DNA from: Flavobacterium kayseriense
GTDB lineage: Bacteria; Bacteroidota; Bacteroidia; Flavobacteriales; Flavobacteriaceae
Assembly: GCF_014305095.1 (NCBI RefSeq)
Contig: NZ_JACRUI010000004.1
Location: 248,001 to 312,000 of the forward strand
Reading direction: 5' to 3'
DNA: 64,000 nt
In this document: piece by piece, positions 1 to 9,293 of the stretch
Numbering within the stretch: position 1 is the first letter of the stretch
Layout: each line of letters opens with the position of its first letter
Translations under genes and position numbers: made by a program
Notes under the pieces: model-generated
Database searches by the model: none
The model's input: only the letters and a program-made list of their open reading frames with translations
Told to the model about the DNA's origin: nothing

Positions 1-374
1 TCCTCTAGGGACACATTTAAAGCTTGAACTACGGTCTCCGGAACACATTGTGCTTTTTCCCTTAGCTCTTCACCAGCGGCAGTCAGTGAAACAATTACTA
101 CGCGTTCATCAACAGTGCTGCGCGTTCGCTTTACTAGCCCCTTAACTTCTAATCTTTTGAGTAAAGGTGTTAATGTTCCATTATCTAATTGTAGCTTACC
201 TCCTATTTGATTTACAGTTTGCGCTGTATTTTCCCAAAGGACTAGAAGTACTAAATATTGAGGATAGGTCAGATCAAGCCGATCCAAAATTGGCCGGTAT
301 AAATTTGTGATTTCCCGCGATAAAGCATATACGGGAAAACAAACTTGAGCATCTAATTTTAAAAGATCTACCAT
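1..374 (-). CDS. ohrR: OhrR-type MarR family peroxide-sensing repressor, partial
   Basis: The gene runs off the left edge, so its C-terminus is missing. About 124 residues are visible, starting MVDLLKLDAQVCF. The family is MarR winged-helix. The N-terminal signature of a Cys inside LDxQxCF (Cys12), followed by YRPILDRLDLTYPQYLVLL, is typical of OhrR, which senses organic hydroperoxides through that Cys and represses the ohr peroxidase gene. The helix-turn-helix region is visible (LDNGTLTPLLKRLEVKGLVKR), followed by the wing (DERVV). The ohr partner, if present, would lie outside the window. A palindrome in its own promoter suggests autorepression. Subfamily assignment rests on the Cys motif; other MarR functions cannot be fully excluded. 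Confidence 0.85.
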   Translation of the reverse strand, partial: MVDLLKLDAQVCFPVYALSREITNLYRPILDRLDLTYPQYLVLLVLWENTAQTVNQIGGKLQLDNGTLTPLLKRLEVKGLVKRTRSTVDERVVIVSLTAAGEELREKAQCVPETVVQALNVSLE

Positions 375-395
375 ATTTCTACTTTTAAACTGACG

Positions 396-421
396 CAAAG
401 ATATATATTGCGCACAATATA
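396..421 (-). promoter_or_regulatory. ohrR promoter: -7 box with adjoining OhrR-like operator
   Basis: Read on the minus strand, TATCTTTG (396-403) matches the Bacteroidota -7 consensus TAnnTTTG and lies about 25 bp before the ATG at 374. Directly upstream is an 18-bp near-perfect palindrome, TATATTG-CGCA-CAATATA (404-421), with one mismatched pair. A repressor bound there would cover the promoter spacer, which fits OhrR autorepression. A second small inverted repeat, TACA-CAA-TGTA, lies at 426-436. Binding is inferred from position and symmetry. Confidence 0.5.
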
Positions 422-477
422 ATTTTACACAATGTAGTTAAACTTTAGTTAAGGAAGTTTAAAATACGTCTAACTCC

Positions 478-2553
478 TTACGGTTTTATTTCAGAAATCC
501 ACTGATCTGTAGTTCCCCAAGATGTATTTGGCTCTGCACTTGTTTCTATTAACAGTAGTCCACCTGCCATGATTTCTTGATGACTTAGCCAGTTCCTGTT
601 TATTTTTTTATTATTCAACCAAACTGCTTCGACATAAAAATGATCTTTGTTATAATTTTTAACTTCAATTGTAAAAGTGTTTTTTTTTGCCAGTTGTAGT
701 GTAACCTTCTTAAAAATAGGTGCTGTTAAATAATAAATAGAATCACCAACATTAGCTGCAGAAAGCCCAATACTGCGCAAGACAAACCAAGAGGACATCG
801 TACCCGCATCATCATCCATCGTACGTACGTACGCTTGAGGCTGATTTTTGTAAATACGACCAATGTAAGAATCGATTCCTTTGCTGTTATCGTTAAAATA
901 ACTTTGGACAACAGTATCCAACAACAGCTCACGGAATAATTTTTGAGACTTCCACGGTTGTCTGCTAGCATTGTACAAACCGGGCACTTGCAAATCTGGT
1001 TGGTTTGCATGGTTGTAATTGTCCTCATCAAAAAACTGATCGAGTTGTGCAACAAATTTATCTTCGCTACCAATTAAATTCTTTAATCCTTTCAAATCAA
1101 AAGGGACAAACCATCTGTATTGCCAAACTGTACCTTGATACATTCCTCTAGCAGGCATTTTATCAACATCTTCCTTAGATAAATCGGCAAAATCTTTCTT
1201 CCAATAACTTTTGTATTCTACTGCTTTTTGAAGATAATCTTCACTAAGTTGCACATCCTTTGTAATTTTCAGTATTTCTGACAAAGCCCAATTATCATAG
1301 GATGATTCTAGTGCTTTGTCTGCAGAATTGTACTCCAAGCGATTCCCTTCGGCGATTAAAGAATCTTTAATTGTATTGAAATCAACTTTATATCCTTTGT
1401 TATATGCATCCAGAAGTACAACCATCGCATGCTCAGTGCGGACGGTTGGCGAAGGCTCATGTTTTGTTGCCCAATTATTTTTCCCATACACATACAAATT
1501 GGAAATCGACTTCGTAATGGCACCGTACTTTTCAGGATAAGCTAAAGACAGGAGTGGTAATTGTTCTCTGTAATTGTCCCAAATTGCCCAACCATTATAT
1601 ATAGAGTCCCTAGATCTTTGAATGCTACCATCAATAGCTGCATAGGTGCCATCTTTCTCTGAAATTAAAAAAGGAGCTTGCAAGGCTCGGTATAAAAGGG
1701 AATAAAACAAATCTTCTCTATCTTTCTCACCTTCTACCTTAATTTTACCGAGTAATGTATTCCACTCTGCTTTAGTTTGATTTGCAAGAACTGACGACGA
1801 AACCGTTTTAATTCTTTCTTTAGCGTAAACCGTACTAACCGATGAAAAACCTATGCGTAATCGCATTTCCTTAGCTTCCTTTGCCCCTTCAACAAGAAGC
1901 TTATGAGTATCTATAGCATTTATTGAAGCGGCATTCGAAATTTCGATTGCATAGTATATCCGATATATCCCTTTATCACAAGTAGTTTTGGTTTCGACCC
2001 ACCCGCTGATCGTATTTCCTAAAACTTCATGTTCTTCGGCAACAAAGCGATTTACAAAAGCATAAGATAAATCTATGTAAAGTCCGGCTTGCCCTTGTGG
2101 AAAAAGGTACTCATGAATACCAAAATTATGTTCCACTTGTATTTTTGCTTCAATTCCGTTTTCGAAGGAAACTGCATACAGACCAGGTGAAGCTTTTTCT
2201 GTTTTCTTTAGCAATTTTGTATTTTGCTTGCTGTTTACAATTGGTTTAACCAATAGGTTTCCTCCACTCCCTAAACAACCTACACCTTCTATTCGAGTAT
2301 GTGTAAAACCAATAAATTCTTTGGCTAAATACTCGTAACCTGCATGAATATGAGGATAGGTTTGTGGTCCGATACTCATCATGTTAAAAGGTGAAGAAGC
2401 TGCAGGAGACATTTGGCCATGATCTCCAGAAGTTCCCAAAAAAACATTTACTTTATCGGTGTATGAGGTGATGTCGTTTTTGCTATCTTGAGAATAACTA
2501 GACATACTATTGATAAGAAGGAATAAAACCGACAAGAATACACTATTTTTCAT
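478..2553 (-). CDS. GH92 family alpha-mannosidase-like glycosidase, secreted
   Basis: Exported glycosidase of family GH92, calcium-dependent exo-alpha-mannosidases. The N-terminus is a signal peptide ending near SYSQ. The start is taken at the ATG at 2553 rather than an in-frame TTG six bases upstream. Family marks: the N-terminal VNVFLGTSGDHGQ/PFNM block, GFTHTRIEGVGC, WAIWDNYREQLPLL, and the C-terminal DDDAGTMSSW block carrying the Asp cluster that activates water. In the EGxxWQYxW block, where GH92 mannosidases carry the general-acid Glu, this protein reads YQGTVWQYRW, so the acid position is Gln (about residue 473 from this start). From recall of the family, this Glu-to-Gln change marks enzymes acting on mannose-1-phosphate-type linkages that need little leaving-group protonation. 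The length of about 691 aa is slightly short for the family. It is not part of a visible SusC/D locus. Confidence 0.88.
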   Translation of the reverse strand: MKNSVFLSVLFLLINSMSSYSQDSKNDITSYTDKVNVFLGTSGDHGQMSPAASSPFNMMSIGPQTYPHIHAGYEYLAKEFIGFTHTRIEGVGCLGSGGNLLVKPIVNSKQNTKLLKKTEKASPGLYAVSFENGIEAKIQVEHNFGIHEYLFPQGQAGLYIDLSYAFVNRFVAEEHEVLGNTISGWVETKTTCDKGIYRIYYAIEISNAASINAIDTHKLLVEGAKEAKEMRLRIGFSSVSTVYAKERIKTVSSSVLANQTKAEWNTLLGKIKVEGEKDREDLFYSLLYRALQAPFLISEKDGTYAAIDGSIQRSRDSIYNGWAIWDNYREQLPLLSLAYPEKYGAITKSISNLYVYGKNNWATKHEPSPTVRTEHAMVVLLDAYNKGYKVDFNTIKDSLIAEGNRLEYNSADKALESSYDNWALSEILKITKDVQLSEDYLQKAVEYKSYWKKDFADLSKEDVDKMPARGMYQGTVWQYRWFVPFDLKGLKNLIGSEDKFVAQLDQFFDEDNYNHANQPDLQVPGLYNASRQPWKSQKLFRELLLDTVVQSYFNDNSKGIDSYIGRIYKNQPQAYVRTMDDDAGTMSSWFVLRSIGLSAANVGDSIYYLTAPIFKKVTLQLAKKNTFTIEVKNYNKDHFYVEAVWLNNKKINRNWLSHQEIMAGGLLLIETSAEPNTSWGTTDQWISEIKP

Positions 2554-2717
2554 AAGCAAAATTTAGGAGTTGACTGCATTTTTACTGAAGCACTAAATTA
2601 GCTCTATCAACGATGGAAACAAAATTTAAAACAGCTGAATGATGTCAATTAGAAAAGCTATGTTGTTAATTTATATTAAATTTCACCTTGGATAATTCTA
2701 TTTGAAACCAATAGTTG

Positions 2718-2725
2718 TAGTTTTG
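2718..2725 (+). promoter_or_regulatory. Candidate -7 promoter box for the ABC exporter
   Basis: TAGTTTTG matches TAnnTTTG and lies about 27 bp before the ATG at 2749. No TTG is found at the usual -33 spacing, so only the -7 element is supported. Confidence 0.4.
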
Positions 2726-2748
2726 CATTTCCATTTTAGAAAATTACA

Positions 2749-4497
2749 ATGAAAATTTTATATACCTACCTAAAGGCACACAAGCCTTTATTGTTTTTAG
2801 CCCTTTTTTTAGCAGCAATAAACCAATGTTTCTCCTTATTTGATTCTATTATTATTGGAAAATTGTTAAATGAATGTGGTGTAGGAGTTGCTGATTTTAA
2901 TGGCAATTATGGCAATTTCACCAAAGCAGTTTTAGGATGGTTAGGATTATCTCTTGGAGCATCCATGATCTCCAGAATTGCTAAAAACTTCCAAGATTAT
3001 TTCACAAATATAATCATACAGCGTACAGGTGCGCAAATGTACACAGAGGGAATCCAAAAAGCATTGCAATTGCCTTTTCAAGACTTTGAAGATCAACGCA
3101 GTGGTGAAACGTTGGGTCGATTACAAAAAGTAAAATCAGATTGTGAAAAGTACATTACGCTCTCTATTTCTATGGTTTTTCAAACTTTAATCGGAATTAT
3201 ATTTGTAGTGGTGTACGCAATTAATATTCACTGGTTATTAGGTCCTATTTTTTTAGCGACAGTTCCCGTCATTGCTATAATCAGTTCATTTCTAGGTAAA
3301 AAAATCAAGAAAGTTTCTGTTGAAATTTTACGAGAAACAACATCTCTCGCTGGTGCAACCACGGAGTCTTTACGAAACATAGAGCTTGTTAAGAGTTTAG
3401 GATTAACAGAACAAGAAGTCGAAAGATTAAACGGAACTACGATTAAAATACTTGGTTTAGAGTTAAAAAAAGTACGTTTCATTCGTTCCCTAAGTTTTAT
3501 TCAAGGGACAACTGTGCACTTTATGCGAACCGGTTTAGTTTTTGCCTTGTACATGTTTATTTTTCAAGGAATAATTTTACCTGGGGATTTAATAACCTTA
3601 ATGTTTTTCTCTTTCTTTTTATTCAACCCTCTGCAAGAGTTGGGTAATGTAATAGCTACCTACAACGAGACTAAGGTATCTATGGATAATTTTGCCGATT
3701 TGATGAACTCAAAAAGTGAAGAAATTCCATCTAATCCTAAAACAATTGGTCCCATAGACCATTTACGATTTTCTAACATCTCCTTCAAACACCAATCGGC
3801 TGCAAGTTACGCTGTTCAAGATATTTCGTTTGAAGCTCAAGCAGGGGAAACTATTGCCTTTGTAGGTCCATCAGGAAGCGGTAAAACAACTTTAGTGAAA
3901 ATGCTGGTTGGACTTTACAAACCAGCAGAAGGAGCAATATATTATAATGAAAAAAATGCTAACGAAATAGATTTAACGGAGCTGAGACAGCAATTAGGTT
4001 TTGTAACTCAGGATGCACAATTGTTTTCAGGAACAATCAAAGACAATTTACTGTTTGTTAAACCAAATGCAACAGATGACGAGATCAATGATGTCTTGCA
4101 AAAATCAGCTTGCCAAAACTTATTAGTTCGTGCCGAAAACGGACTAAATACAACTATTGGTGAAGGAGGAATTAAAGTTTCGGGTGGCGAAAAACAGCGA
4201 CTTTCTATCGCACGAGCTTTACTGAGAAAACCGAGATTATTATTATTTGATGAAGCTACATCGGCGCTTGATTCTATTACAGAGGAAGAAATTACCAAAA
4301 CGATCCGAAGTATTTCGTCTCAAAAAAATCAGATCACGGTATTAATAGCACACAGACTTTCGACTATTATGCATGCTGACAAAATATTCGTTCTTGAGCA
4401 AGGAAAAATAATTGAGCAAGGAAAACATGCCGACTTGTTAGATGAAAAAGGGCTCTACTACGCAATGTGGAGACAACAAATTGGAGAGAGAAAATAA
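2749..4497 (+). CDS. ABC exporter, fused permease and ATPase (MsbA-like)
   Basis: A half-transporter of 582 residues that should work as a homodimer in the inner membrane. Residues 1-320 form a six-helix ABC type 1 exporter domain. The ATPase follows, with Walker A GPSGSGKTTL (373-382), Q-loop Gln421, signature VSGGEKQRLS (from 477), Walker B LLLFDE (497-502) and H-loop His535. All catalytic parts are present. The architecture fits lipid, drug or peptide export (MsbA/LmrA-like), but the substrate cannot be read from sequence. It is transcribed away from the GH92 gene and stands alone; the next gene, birA, converges on it. Confidence 0.9.
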   Translation: MKILYTYLKAHKPLLFLALFLAAINQCFSLFDSIIIGKLLNECGVGVADFNGNYGNFTKAVLGWLGLSLGASMISRIAKNFQDYFTNIIIQRTGAQMYTEGIQKALQLPFQDFEDQRSGETLGRLQKVKSDCEKYITLSISMVFQTLIGIIFVVVYAINIHWLLGPIFLATVPVIAIISSFLGKKIKKVSVEILRETTSLAGATTESLRNIELVKSLGLTEQEVERLNGTTIKILGLELKKVRFIRSLSFIQGTTVHFMRTGLVFALYMFIFQGIILPGDLITLMFFSFFLFNPLQELGNVIATYNETKVSMDNFADLMNSKSEEIPSNPKTIGPIDHLRFSNISFKHQSAASYAVQDISFEAQAGETIAFVGPSGSGKTTLVKMLVGLYKPAEGAIYYNEKNANEIDLTELRQQLGFVTQDAQLFSGTIKDNLLFVKPNATDDEINDVLQKSACQNLLVRAENGLNTTIGEGGIKVSGGEKQRLSIARALLRKPRLLLFDEATSALDSITEEEITKTIRSISSQKNQITVLIAHRLSTIMHADKIFVLEQGKIIEQGKHADLLDEKGLYYAMWRQQIGERK

Positions 4498-4559
4498 ATC
4501 TACTAATGTTAACAATCGTTTTTATATGTAATTAAAGTACTGCTTGCACAAAGGGTCCA

Positions 4560-5288
4560 TTAATACAACAGCTGCACTTCTTTGATATTAAATGCTGCTG
4601 TGGAATCATCATCTAAAAGAACTTGCAACTTACCAGATGGAGATACCCCTTGAATAATTCCCATAAAATTCTTGTCATCAACTCCTTTAAAGGGCATAGG
4701 AACACTTTTTTTGAAAAGATAATCTGAATATAAGCCCCACAATATCTCGGGTCTAGTTGCTATTAAATTGATGTTGTTTTTTAAATTTTCCATAATTAAA
4801 AACAGTAACTGTTCTTTGTTATGGAAAACCTTTGAAACAGCGGCCATAGAAGACGCTTTTGGTAAATTTTCAAAATTGGTTTGGTTTACATTTAGTCCAA
4901 CTCCCACAATCGAAACTATCGCGCCATCACTTTTTAGACTATTCTCAATCAAAATACCACCTAATTTGTAATTGTATGACATAATGTCGTTTGGCCACTT
5001 TATGGATAAAGCAGGTATATTAACTGTTTCTAAAGCCTTATATATCGCTAATGCAACTGCAATATTTAGTGTAAAAATCGCATTAACATCAATAATTATA
5101 TTCTTCAAAAGAACGCTCATTACTAGATTCTTACCTACTTCAGAATCCCAAACAGAACCCATTTGCCCCTTACCTTTCGTCTGATTTTCAGCCGTTACAA
5201 CAGTGAAGTTTTCCAAATTTTCTGCAACATCGAGTTGTTTAAGAAACTCGTTTGTTGAATCTATGGCATCGAGTTTGATTACTCTCAT
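4560..5288 (-). CDS. birA: Biotin-[acetyl-CoA-carboxylase] ligase
   Basis: Transfers biotin via biotinyl-AMP to the carboxyl-carrier protein of acetyl-CoA carboxylase. At 242 residues it is the short, monofunctional form: it begins MRVIKLDAIDSTNEFL and has no N-terminal DNA-binding domain, so it should not repress biotin genes. Visible motifs are DSTNEFL, AENQTKGKGQMGSVW (the biotinyl-AMP loop, normally GRGRxG, here GKGQMG), LSIKWPNDI and KLGGILIE. It is divergent from rsfS, an arrangement I recall as common in flavobacteria. Confidence 0.93.
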   Translation of the reverse strand: MRVIKLDAIDSTNEFLKQLDVAENLENFTVVTAENQTKGKGQMGSVWDSEVGKNLVMSVLLKNIIIDVNAIFTLNIAVALAIYKALETVNIPALSIKWPNDIMSYNYKLGGILIENSLKSDGAIVSIVGVGLNVNQTNFENLPKASSMAAVSKVFHNKEQLLFLIMENLKNNINLIATRPEILWGLYSDYLFKKSVPMPFKGVDDKNFMGIIQGVSPSGKLQVLLDDDSTAAFNIKEVQLLY

Positions 5289-5330
5289 TAGTTGTTATTT
5301 TTAAACATAATTTAATTATATGTTAAGGTT

Positions 5331-5338
5331 CAAAAATA
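5331..5338 (-). promoter_or_regulatory. Candidate -7 promoter box for birA
   Basis: Minus strand TATTTTTG matches TAnnTTTG about 46 bp before the birA ATG. In the same gap on the plus strand, TAACTTTA (5353-5360), one base off consensus, lies about 26 bp before rsfS. Confidence 0.4.
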
Positions 5339-5382
5339 ATCACAAAAAATGGTAACTTTACAAACTTATATAAAATATTTTC

Positions 5383-5754
5383 ATGGCAAAAAAGACAATA
5401 AATAATGATGACCTTTTGGCAAACATTATAAAGGGAATCGAAGAAGTAAAAGGAAATGACATAGATATTCTCGACCTTAGAGAAATTGATAGTGCCGTAT
5501 GTGACTATTTTGTAATATGCAACGGAAACTCAAACACACAAGTTAACGCAATCGTTAACTCAATCCAAAAAGTTGTTTCGAAAGAAATAAAAGATAAACC
5601 ATGGCATGTTGAAGGATCTGATAATGCAGAGTGGGTACTTATGGACTATGTTAATATCGTTGTGCATGTATTTCAAAAACAAATTAGAGAGTATTACAAC
5701 ATCGAAAGCTTGTGGGGAGATGCAAAAATTACCACAATAGCTAACAAATACTAA
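5383..5754 (+). CDS. rsfS: Ribosome silencing factor RsfS (Iojap family)
   Basis: Binds ribosomal protein uL14 and blocks 30S-50S joining when nutrients are short. It has 123 residues, normal length. The family core is visible: IDILDLREIDSAVCDYFVICNGNSNTQVNAI, DKPWHVEG, AEWVLMDYVNIVVHVF and YNIESLWGDA near the C-terminus. It is the first gene of the rsfS-ftsH-LUD-cdsA-psd-ACBP run; ftsH starts 7 bp after its stop. Confidence 0.95.
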   Translation: MAKKTINNDDLLANIIKGIEEVKGNDIDILDLREIDSAVCDYFVICNGNSNTQVNAIVNSIQKVVSKEIKDKPWHVEGSDNAEWVLMDYVNIVVHVFQKQIREYYNIESLWGDAKITTIANKY

Positions 5755-5761
5755 AAACAGA

Positions 5762-7687
5762 ATGGCAAAAGACAACAATCCGAATCCTAATAAATTTAAA
5801 GTAAGTCCTTGGTTAGTTTACACTGCTATTCTACTTATTTTCTTATTTATCAGTTTTATAACTGGAAGCTCAAGCTTGCAAGAGCCAGCACAATTAACCT
5901 CCTCAAAATTCAATGGATTTCTAGAGAAAGGACAAATTGAAAAAGTAATTGTTTACAACAAAACAGAAGCGGAAGTTTTTCTAAAACCGGAAGCACTTAA
6001 GGAGAAAGAACACCAAAAAGTAGCTAAGGACATTTTTGATAATCCAAATAAAGGACCTCAATACACGTTTGAAATAGGTAACGACCAAATTTTTCAAACA
6101 AAATTAGAAAAAGCCGTTGCAGAAGGAAAGTTGAAAGATTTTAATTTTCTTGCAAAAAGCAACTGGTCTGACATTATCATCAGCTTATTACCTATCATCA
6201 TTATCATTGGTGTTTGGATCTTCATTATGAGAAAAATGTCTGGCGGTGGTGCAGGCGGTGGTGGACAAATTTTTAACATTGGGAAGTCAAAAGCTAAACT
6301 TTTTGACGAAAAGACAGATGTTAAGACGACATTTAAAGATGTAGCAGGACTTGAGGGTGCTAAAGAGGAAATACAAGAAATTGTAGAGTTCTTGAAAAAC
6401 CCCGAGAAATATACCAATCTTGGAGGTAAGATTCCTAAAGGTGCTTTACTTGTAGGGCCTCCTGGAACAGGAAAAACCTTGCTAGCCAAAGCAGTTGCCG
6501 GAGAAGCACAAGTTCCTTTTTTCTCTTTATCAGGTTCTGATTTTGTAGAAATGTTTGTAGGAGTTGGAGCATCACGAGTACGTGACTTATTTAAGCAAGC
6601 CAAAGAGAAGTCACCAGCAATTATTTTCATTGATGAAATTGACGCTGTGGGTAGAGCTCGAGGAAAAAGCAATATGTCTGGCGGAAATGACGAGAGAGAA
6701 AACACTTTAAATCAGTTATTGACTGAAATGGATGGGTTTGGAACAAATACCAATGTAATTGTACTTGCTGCAACTAACAGAGCTGACGTTTTAGATAAGG
6801 CTTTAATGCGTGCAGGTCGTTTTGACAGACAAATATTTGTAGACTTACCAGACATTCGAGAAAGAGCTGAAATCTTTAAGGTACACCTAGCTCCTTTGAA
6901 AAAAGTTGAAGGTCTTGATCTTGACTTTTTAGCAAAACAAACTCCTGGTTTCTCTGGAGCTGACATTGCTAATGTTTGTAATGAAGCCGCTTTGATAGCA
7001 GCACGATACAACAAAACAGCAGTAGACAAACAAGATTTCCTTGATGCCGTTGACAGAATCGTTGGTGGTTTAGAAAAGAAAAATAAAATTGTAACTCCTG
7101 AAGAGAAAAAAGCAATCGCAATACACGAAGCAGGACATGCAACTGTAAGTTGGATGTTAGAGCATGCAGCACCTCTTATCAAAGTAACAATTGTACCTAG
7201 AGGTCAAAGTTTAGGAGCAGCATGGTACCTACCTGAAGAGCGCTTAATTGTACGTCCAGACCAAATGCTAGATGAAATGTGTGCTACTATGGGAGGAAGA
7301 GCTGCTGAAAAAGTAACTTTCAACAGAATTTCAACTGGAGCATTAAGTGACTTAGAAAAAGTGACCAAACAAGCACGAGCAATGGTAACTATCTACGGTT
7401 TAAACGATAAAATTGGAAACGTTACTTACTACGACTCAACGGGTCAAAGTGAATACAACTTCTCTAAACCATACTCTGAGGAAACGGCTAAAGTGATTGA
7501 TATGGAAATTTCAACTTTAATCGAAAGTCAATACCAAAGAGCGATAGCGATCCTTGAAGAAAATAAAGACAAGTTAAATCAACTTGCTGATATACTAATC
7601 GAGAAAGAGGTTATCTTCAAAGATGATTTAGAAGCAATATTTGGAAAACGTACTTTCGACAAAAATTTGGAAGAAGTAGTATCCTAA
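5762..7687 (+). CDS. ftsH: ATP-dependent zinc metalloprotease FtsH
   Basis: Membrane-anchored AAA+ protease for quality control of membrane proteins and regulators. It has 641 residues. One N-terminal helix lies at about 16-36, a periplasmic domain follows to about 135, and a second helix at about 137-157. Gly-rich linker 160-168. AAA module: Walker A GPPGTGKT (232-239), Walker B IIFIDE (287-292) and the second region of homology around 339-355. Zinc protease: HEAGH (455-459) in a helical C-terminal domain. All catalytic residues are intact. In many bacteria FtsH turns over LpxC and controls lipid balance; here it shares an operon with cdsA and psd. Confidence 0.97.
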   Translation: MAKDNNPNPNKFKVSPWLVYTAILLIFLFISFITGSSSLQEPAQLTSSKFNGFLEKGQIEKVIVYNKTEAEVFLKPEALKEKEHQKVAKDIFDNPNKGPQYTFEIGNDQIFQTKLEKAVAEGKLKDFNFLAKSNWSDIIISLLPIIIIIGVWIFIMRKMSGGGAGGGGQIFNIGKSKAKLFDEKTDVKTTFKDVAGLEGAKEEIQEIVEFLKNPEKYTNLGGKIPKGALLVGPPGTGKTLLAKAVAGEAQVPFFSLSGSDFVEMFVGVGASRVRDLFKQAKEKSPAIIFIDEIDAVGRARGKSNMSGGNDERENTLNQLLTEMDGFGTNTNVIVLAATNRADVLDKALMRAGRFDRQIFVDLPDIRERAEIFKVHLAPLKKVEGLDLDFLAKQTPGFSGADIANVCNEAALIAARYNKTAVDKQDFLDAVDRIVGGLEKKNKIVTPEEKKAIAIHEAGHATVSWMLEHAAPLIKVTIVPRGQSLGAAWYLPEERLIVRPDQMLDEMCATMGGRAAEKVTFNRISTGALSDLEKVTKQARAMVTIYGLNDKIGNVTYYDSTGQSEYNFSKPYSEETAKVIDMEISTLIESQYQRAIAILEENKDKLNQLADILIEKEVIFKDDLEAIFGKRTFDKNLEEVVS

Positions 7688-7711
7688 CAACACCTTTTCG
7701 GTTATATTTAG

Positions 7712-7753
7712 AAAATCTTAATTCAAAAGCTTCTTTTGAATTAAGATTTTTTT
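7712..7753 (+). terminator. Rho-independent terminator after ftsH
   Basis: A stem of at least 16 bp (arms 7712-7729 and 7733-7750) with a 3-nt loop is followed by a T-run. It probably reduces, but need not abolish, read-through into the LUD gene, which has its own -7 box directly after. Confidence 0.8.
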
Positions 7754-7760
7754 ATCTTTG
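7753..7760 (+). promoter_or_regulatory. Candidate -7 promoter box for the LUD-cdsA-psd run
   Basis: TATCTTTG, an exact TAnnTTTG, follows the T-run of the ftsH terminator and lies about 42 bp before the ATG at 7799. It suggests the lipid genes form a sub-operon. Confidence 0.45.
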
Positions 7761-7798
7761 GACGTTTTCAAATAACATATAAAGTACCTCCATAAGAT

Positions 7799-8401
7799 AT
7801 GAGTCTTTTTAGAAAAATTTTTGGTTCTAGTATTTCTACTTCAGAAGAAGAAAAGGAGAAGGATAACAATGGTGCTTCATCTGAAACAGATATGTCTATT
7901 GACGAGCAGTTTATCTTTAATTTTAAAAAGAACGGAGGCAAGTTTTTATACTGTGAAAACCTTGCAGAAGTAAAAGAACAATTTGAAAATATACTGGAAG
8001 AAAATGATTGGTTTGAAAGCGACGTACTTTGCTTTGACCCCACTCTTTTTAGTATCCTCGAAGAAAACAAACTAAACTACAAACAAGTTACAGCTCCTAA
8101 ATTCTTATTTTCATCTTGTGAAAACTTAATTGCTGAGGAGGGATCAATTTTATTTTCATCTAATCAGATAAAGCAGAATAAACCAAATGAGCTACCTGCT
8201 GATATCATTATTTACGCTACAACAAGTCAGATTCTAGCGATGAAGAGCGATAGCCTAAGTGCTATTAAAAAGAAGTACGAGAGAAATTACCCTACCAACA
8301 TTACTGCAATTAAATATTTTGAAAAAGCCAAAGAAGAGGACTTTACGCAATACGGGAGTTCCGCTAAAAACCTTTATTTGTTGCTTTTAGAAGATCTTTA
8401 A
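7799..8401 (+). CDS. LUD domain protein (LutC/YkgG-like)
   Basis: A 200-residue cytosolic protein of the LUD (lactate utilisation) superfamily. The Ser/Glu-rich N-terminal 40 residues are low complexity. The C-terminal half carries the fold's strands (LIAEEGSILFSS, DIIIYATTSQI, AIKYFEKAKEEDF). LutC-family proteins help oxidise lactate, but no lutA or lutB partner is nearby and the protein is divergent. Its fixed place between ftsH and cdsA makes a housekeeping role more likely than lactate use. The function is unknown. Confidence 0.8.
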   Translation: MSLFRKIFGSSISTSEEEKEKDNNGASSETDMSIDEQFIFNFKKNGGKFLYCENLAEVKEQFENILEENDWFESDVLCFDPTLFSILEENKLNYKQVTAPKFLFSSCENLIAEEGSILFSSNQIKQNKPNELPADIIIYATTSQILAMKSDSLSAIKKKYERNYPTNITAIKYFEKAKEEDFTQYGSSAKNLYLLLLEDL

Positions 8402-8402
8402 T

Positions 8403-9293
8403 ATGAACGAAACTCTAAAGAGAGCACTATCGGGCGCTGTTTATATTAGTTTATTAATAGCCTCTATACTATATTCGACTGAAAGCTTCATACTTTTGTT
8501 CGGTGTCTTTGTAGTTATTGCTGCTTATGAATTTTGTGCTCTTGTACAAATAAGTAAAACCATACCTCTAATATTCGTATTTCTAATCTACAGTGTGGTT
8601 ACTTTATTGAGCTATTACAGATCAGAATCCGAACTTTATTTGAACGAATTTTTTGGAATTGACGTAAGGCTAGACGTTGATATTCCTTTACTTAACAGCA
8701 TTCTACTATTAATAACACTGTTTGTATCTATAAAATGTATGGTGTTGTTGTTTGACGACAAAGTGCAATCCATTACAAAGGTCTCAAAATACCTTTACCT
8801 TTTAGGATATATCGTCTTGCCTTTTATCTTTATCACTAAAATATCCTTCGGGATCAATAATTACAATCCTAAAATCATTATCGGTTTATTTATTATCATT
8901 TGGACTAATGATACCTTTGCCTACATTGTTGGAAAATCCATAGGGAAAAACAAACTCTTTGAGCGCATATCTCCTAAAAAAACAATTGAAGGATTTGTAG
9001 GAGGAGTAGTATTTGCTGTATTTGCAGGTTATTTAATTTCAAAATTATACATTAGACCAAACCCAAATTTTAGCGAAAAATCGATTTTAATATGGACAAT
9101 AATTGCTTTATTAGCAGGTGTTTTTGGAACCATAGGAGATTTAATCGAATCTAAATTTAAGCGTATTGCTGGAGTTAAGGACAGCGGAAAAATAATGCCA
9201 GGACATGGAGGCATCCTAGATCGACTAGATAGTGTTATATTTGTAGCACCAATTGTATTTTTATTTTACCAAATTTTAAATTATGTTTCATAA
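8403..9293 (+). CDS. cdsA: Phosphatidate cytidylyltransferase
   Basis: Makes CDP-diacylglycerol from phosphatidate and CTP in the inner membrane. It has 296 residues with about eight hydrophobic segments. The C-terminal family signature is complete: SKFKRIAGVKDSGKIMPG followed by HGGILDRLDS. The start lies 1 bp after the LUD stop codon, and the 3' end overlaps psd by 11 bp, so translation is probably coupled. Confidence 0.96.
   Translation: MNETLKRALSGAVYISLLIASILYSTESFILLFGVFVVIAAYEFCALVQISKTIPLIFVFLIYSVVTLLSYYRSESELYLNEFFGIDVRLDVDIPLLNSILLLITLFVSIKCMVLLFDDKVQSITKVSKYLYLLGYIVLPFIFITKISFGINNYNPKIIIGLFIIIWTNDTFAYIVGKSIGKNKLFERISPKKTIEGFVGGVVFAVFAGYLISKLYIRPNPNFSEKSILIWTIIALLAGVFGTIGDLIESKFKRIAGVKDSGKIMPGHGGILDRLDSVIFVAPIVFLFYQILNYVS

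Noticed and set aside
6094..6705. 203-codon minus-strand open frame inside ftsH
   Set aside because: It lies wholly within the conserved AAA and linker coding region and has no family features; it is an antisense shadow.
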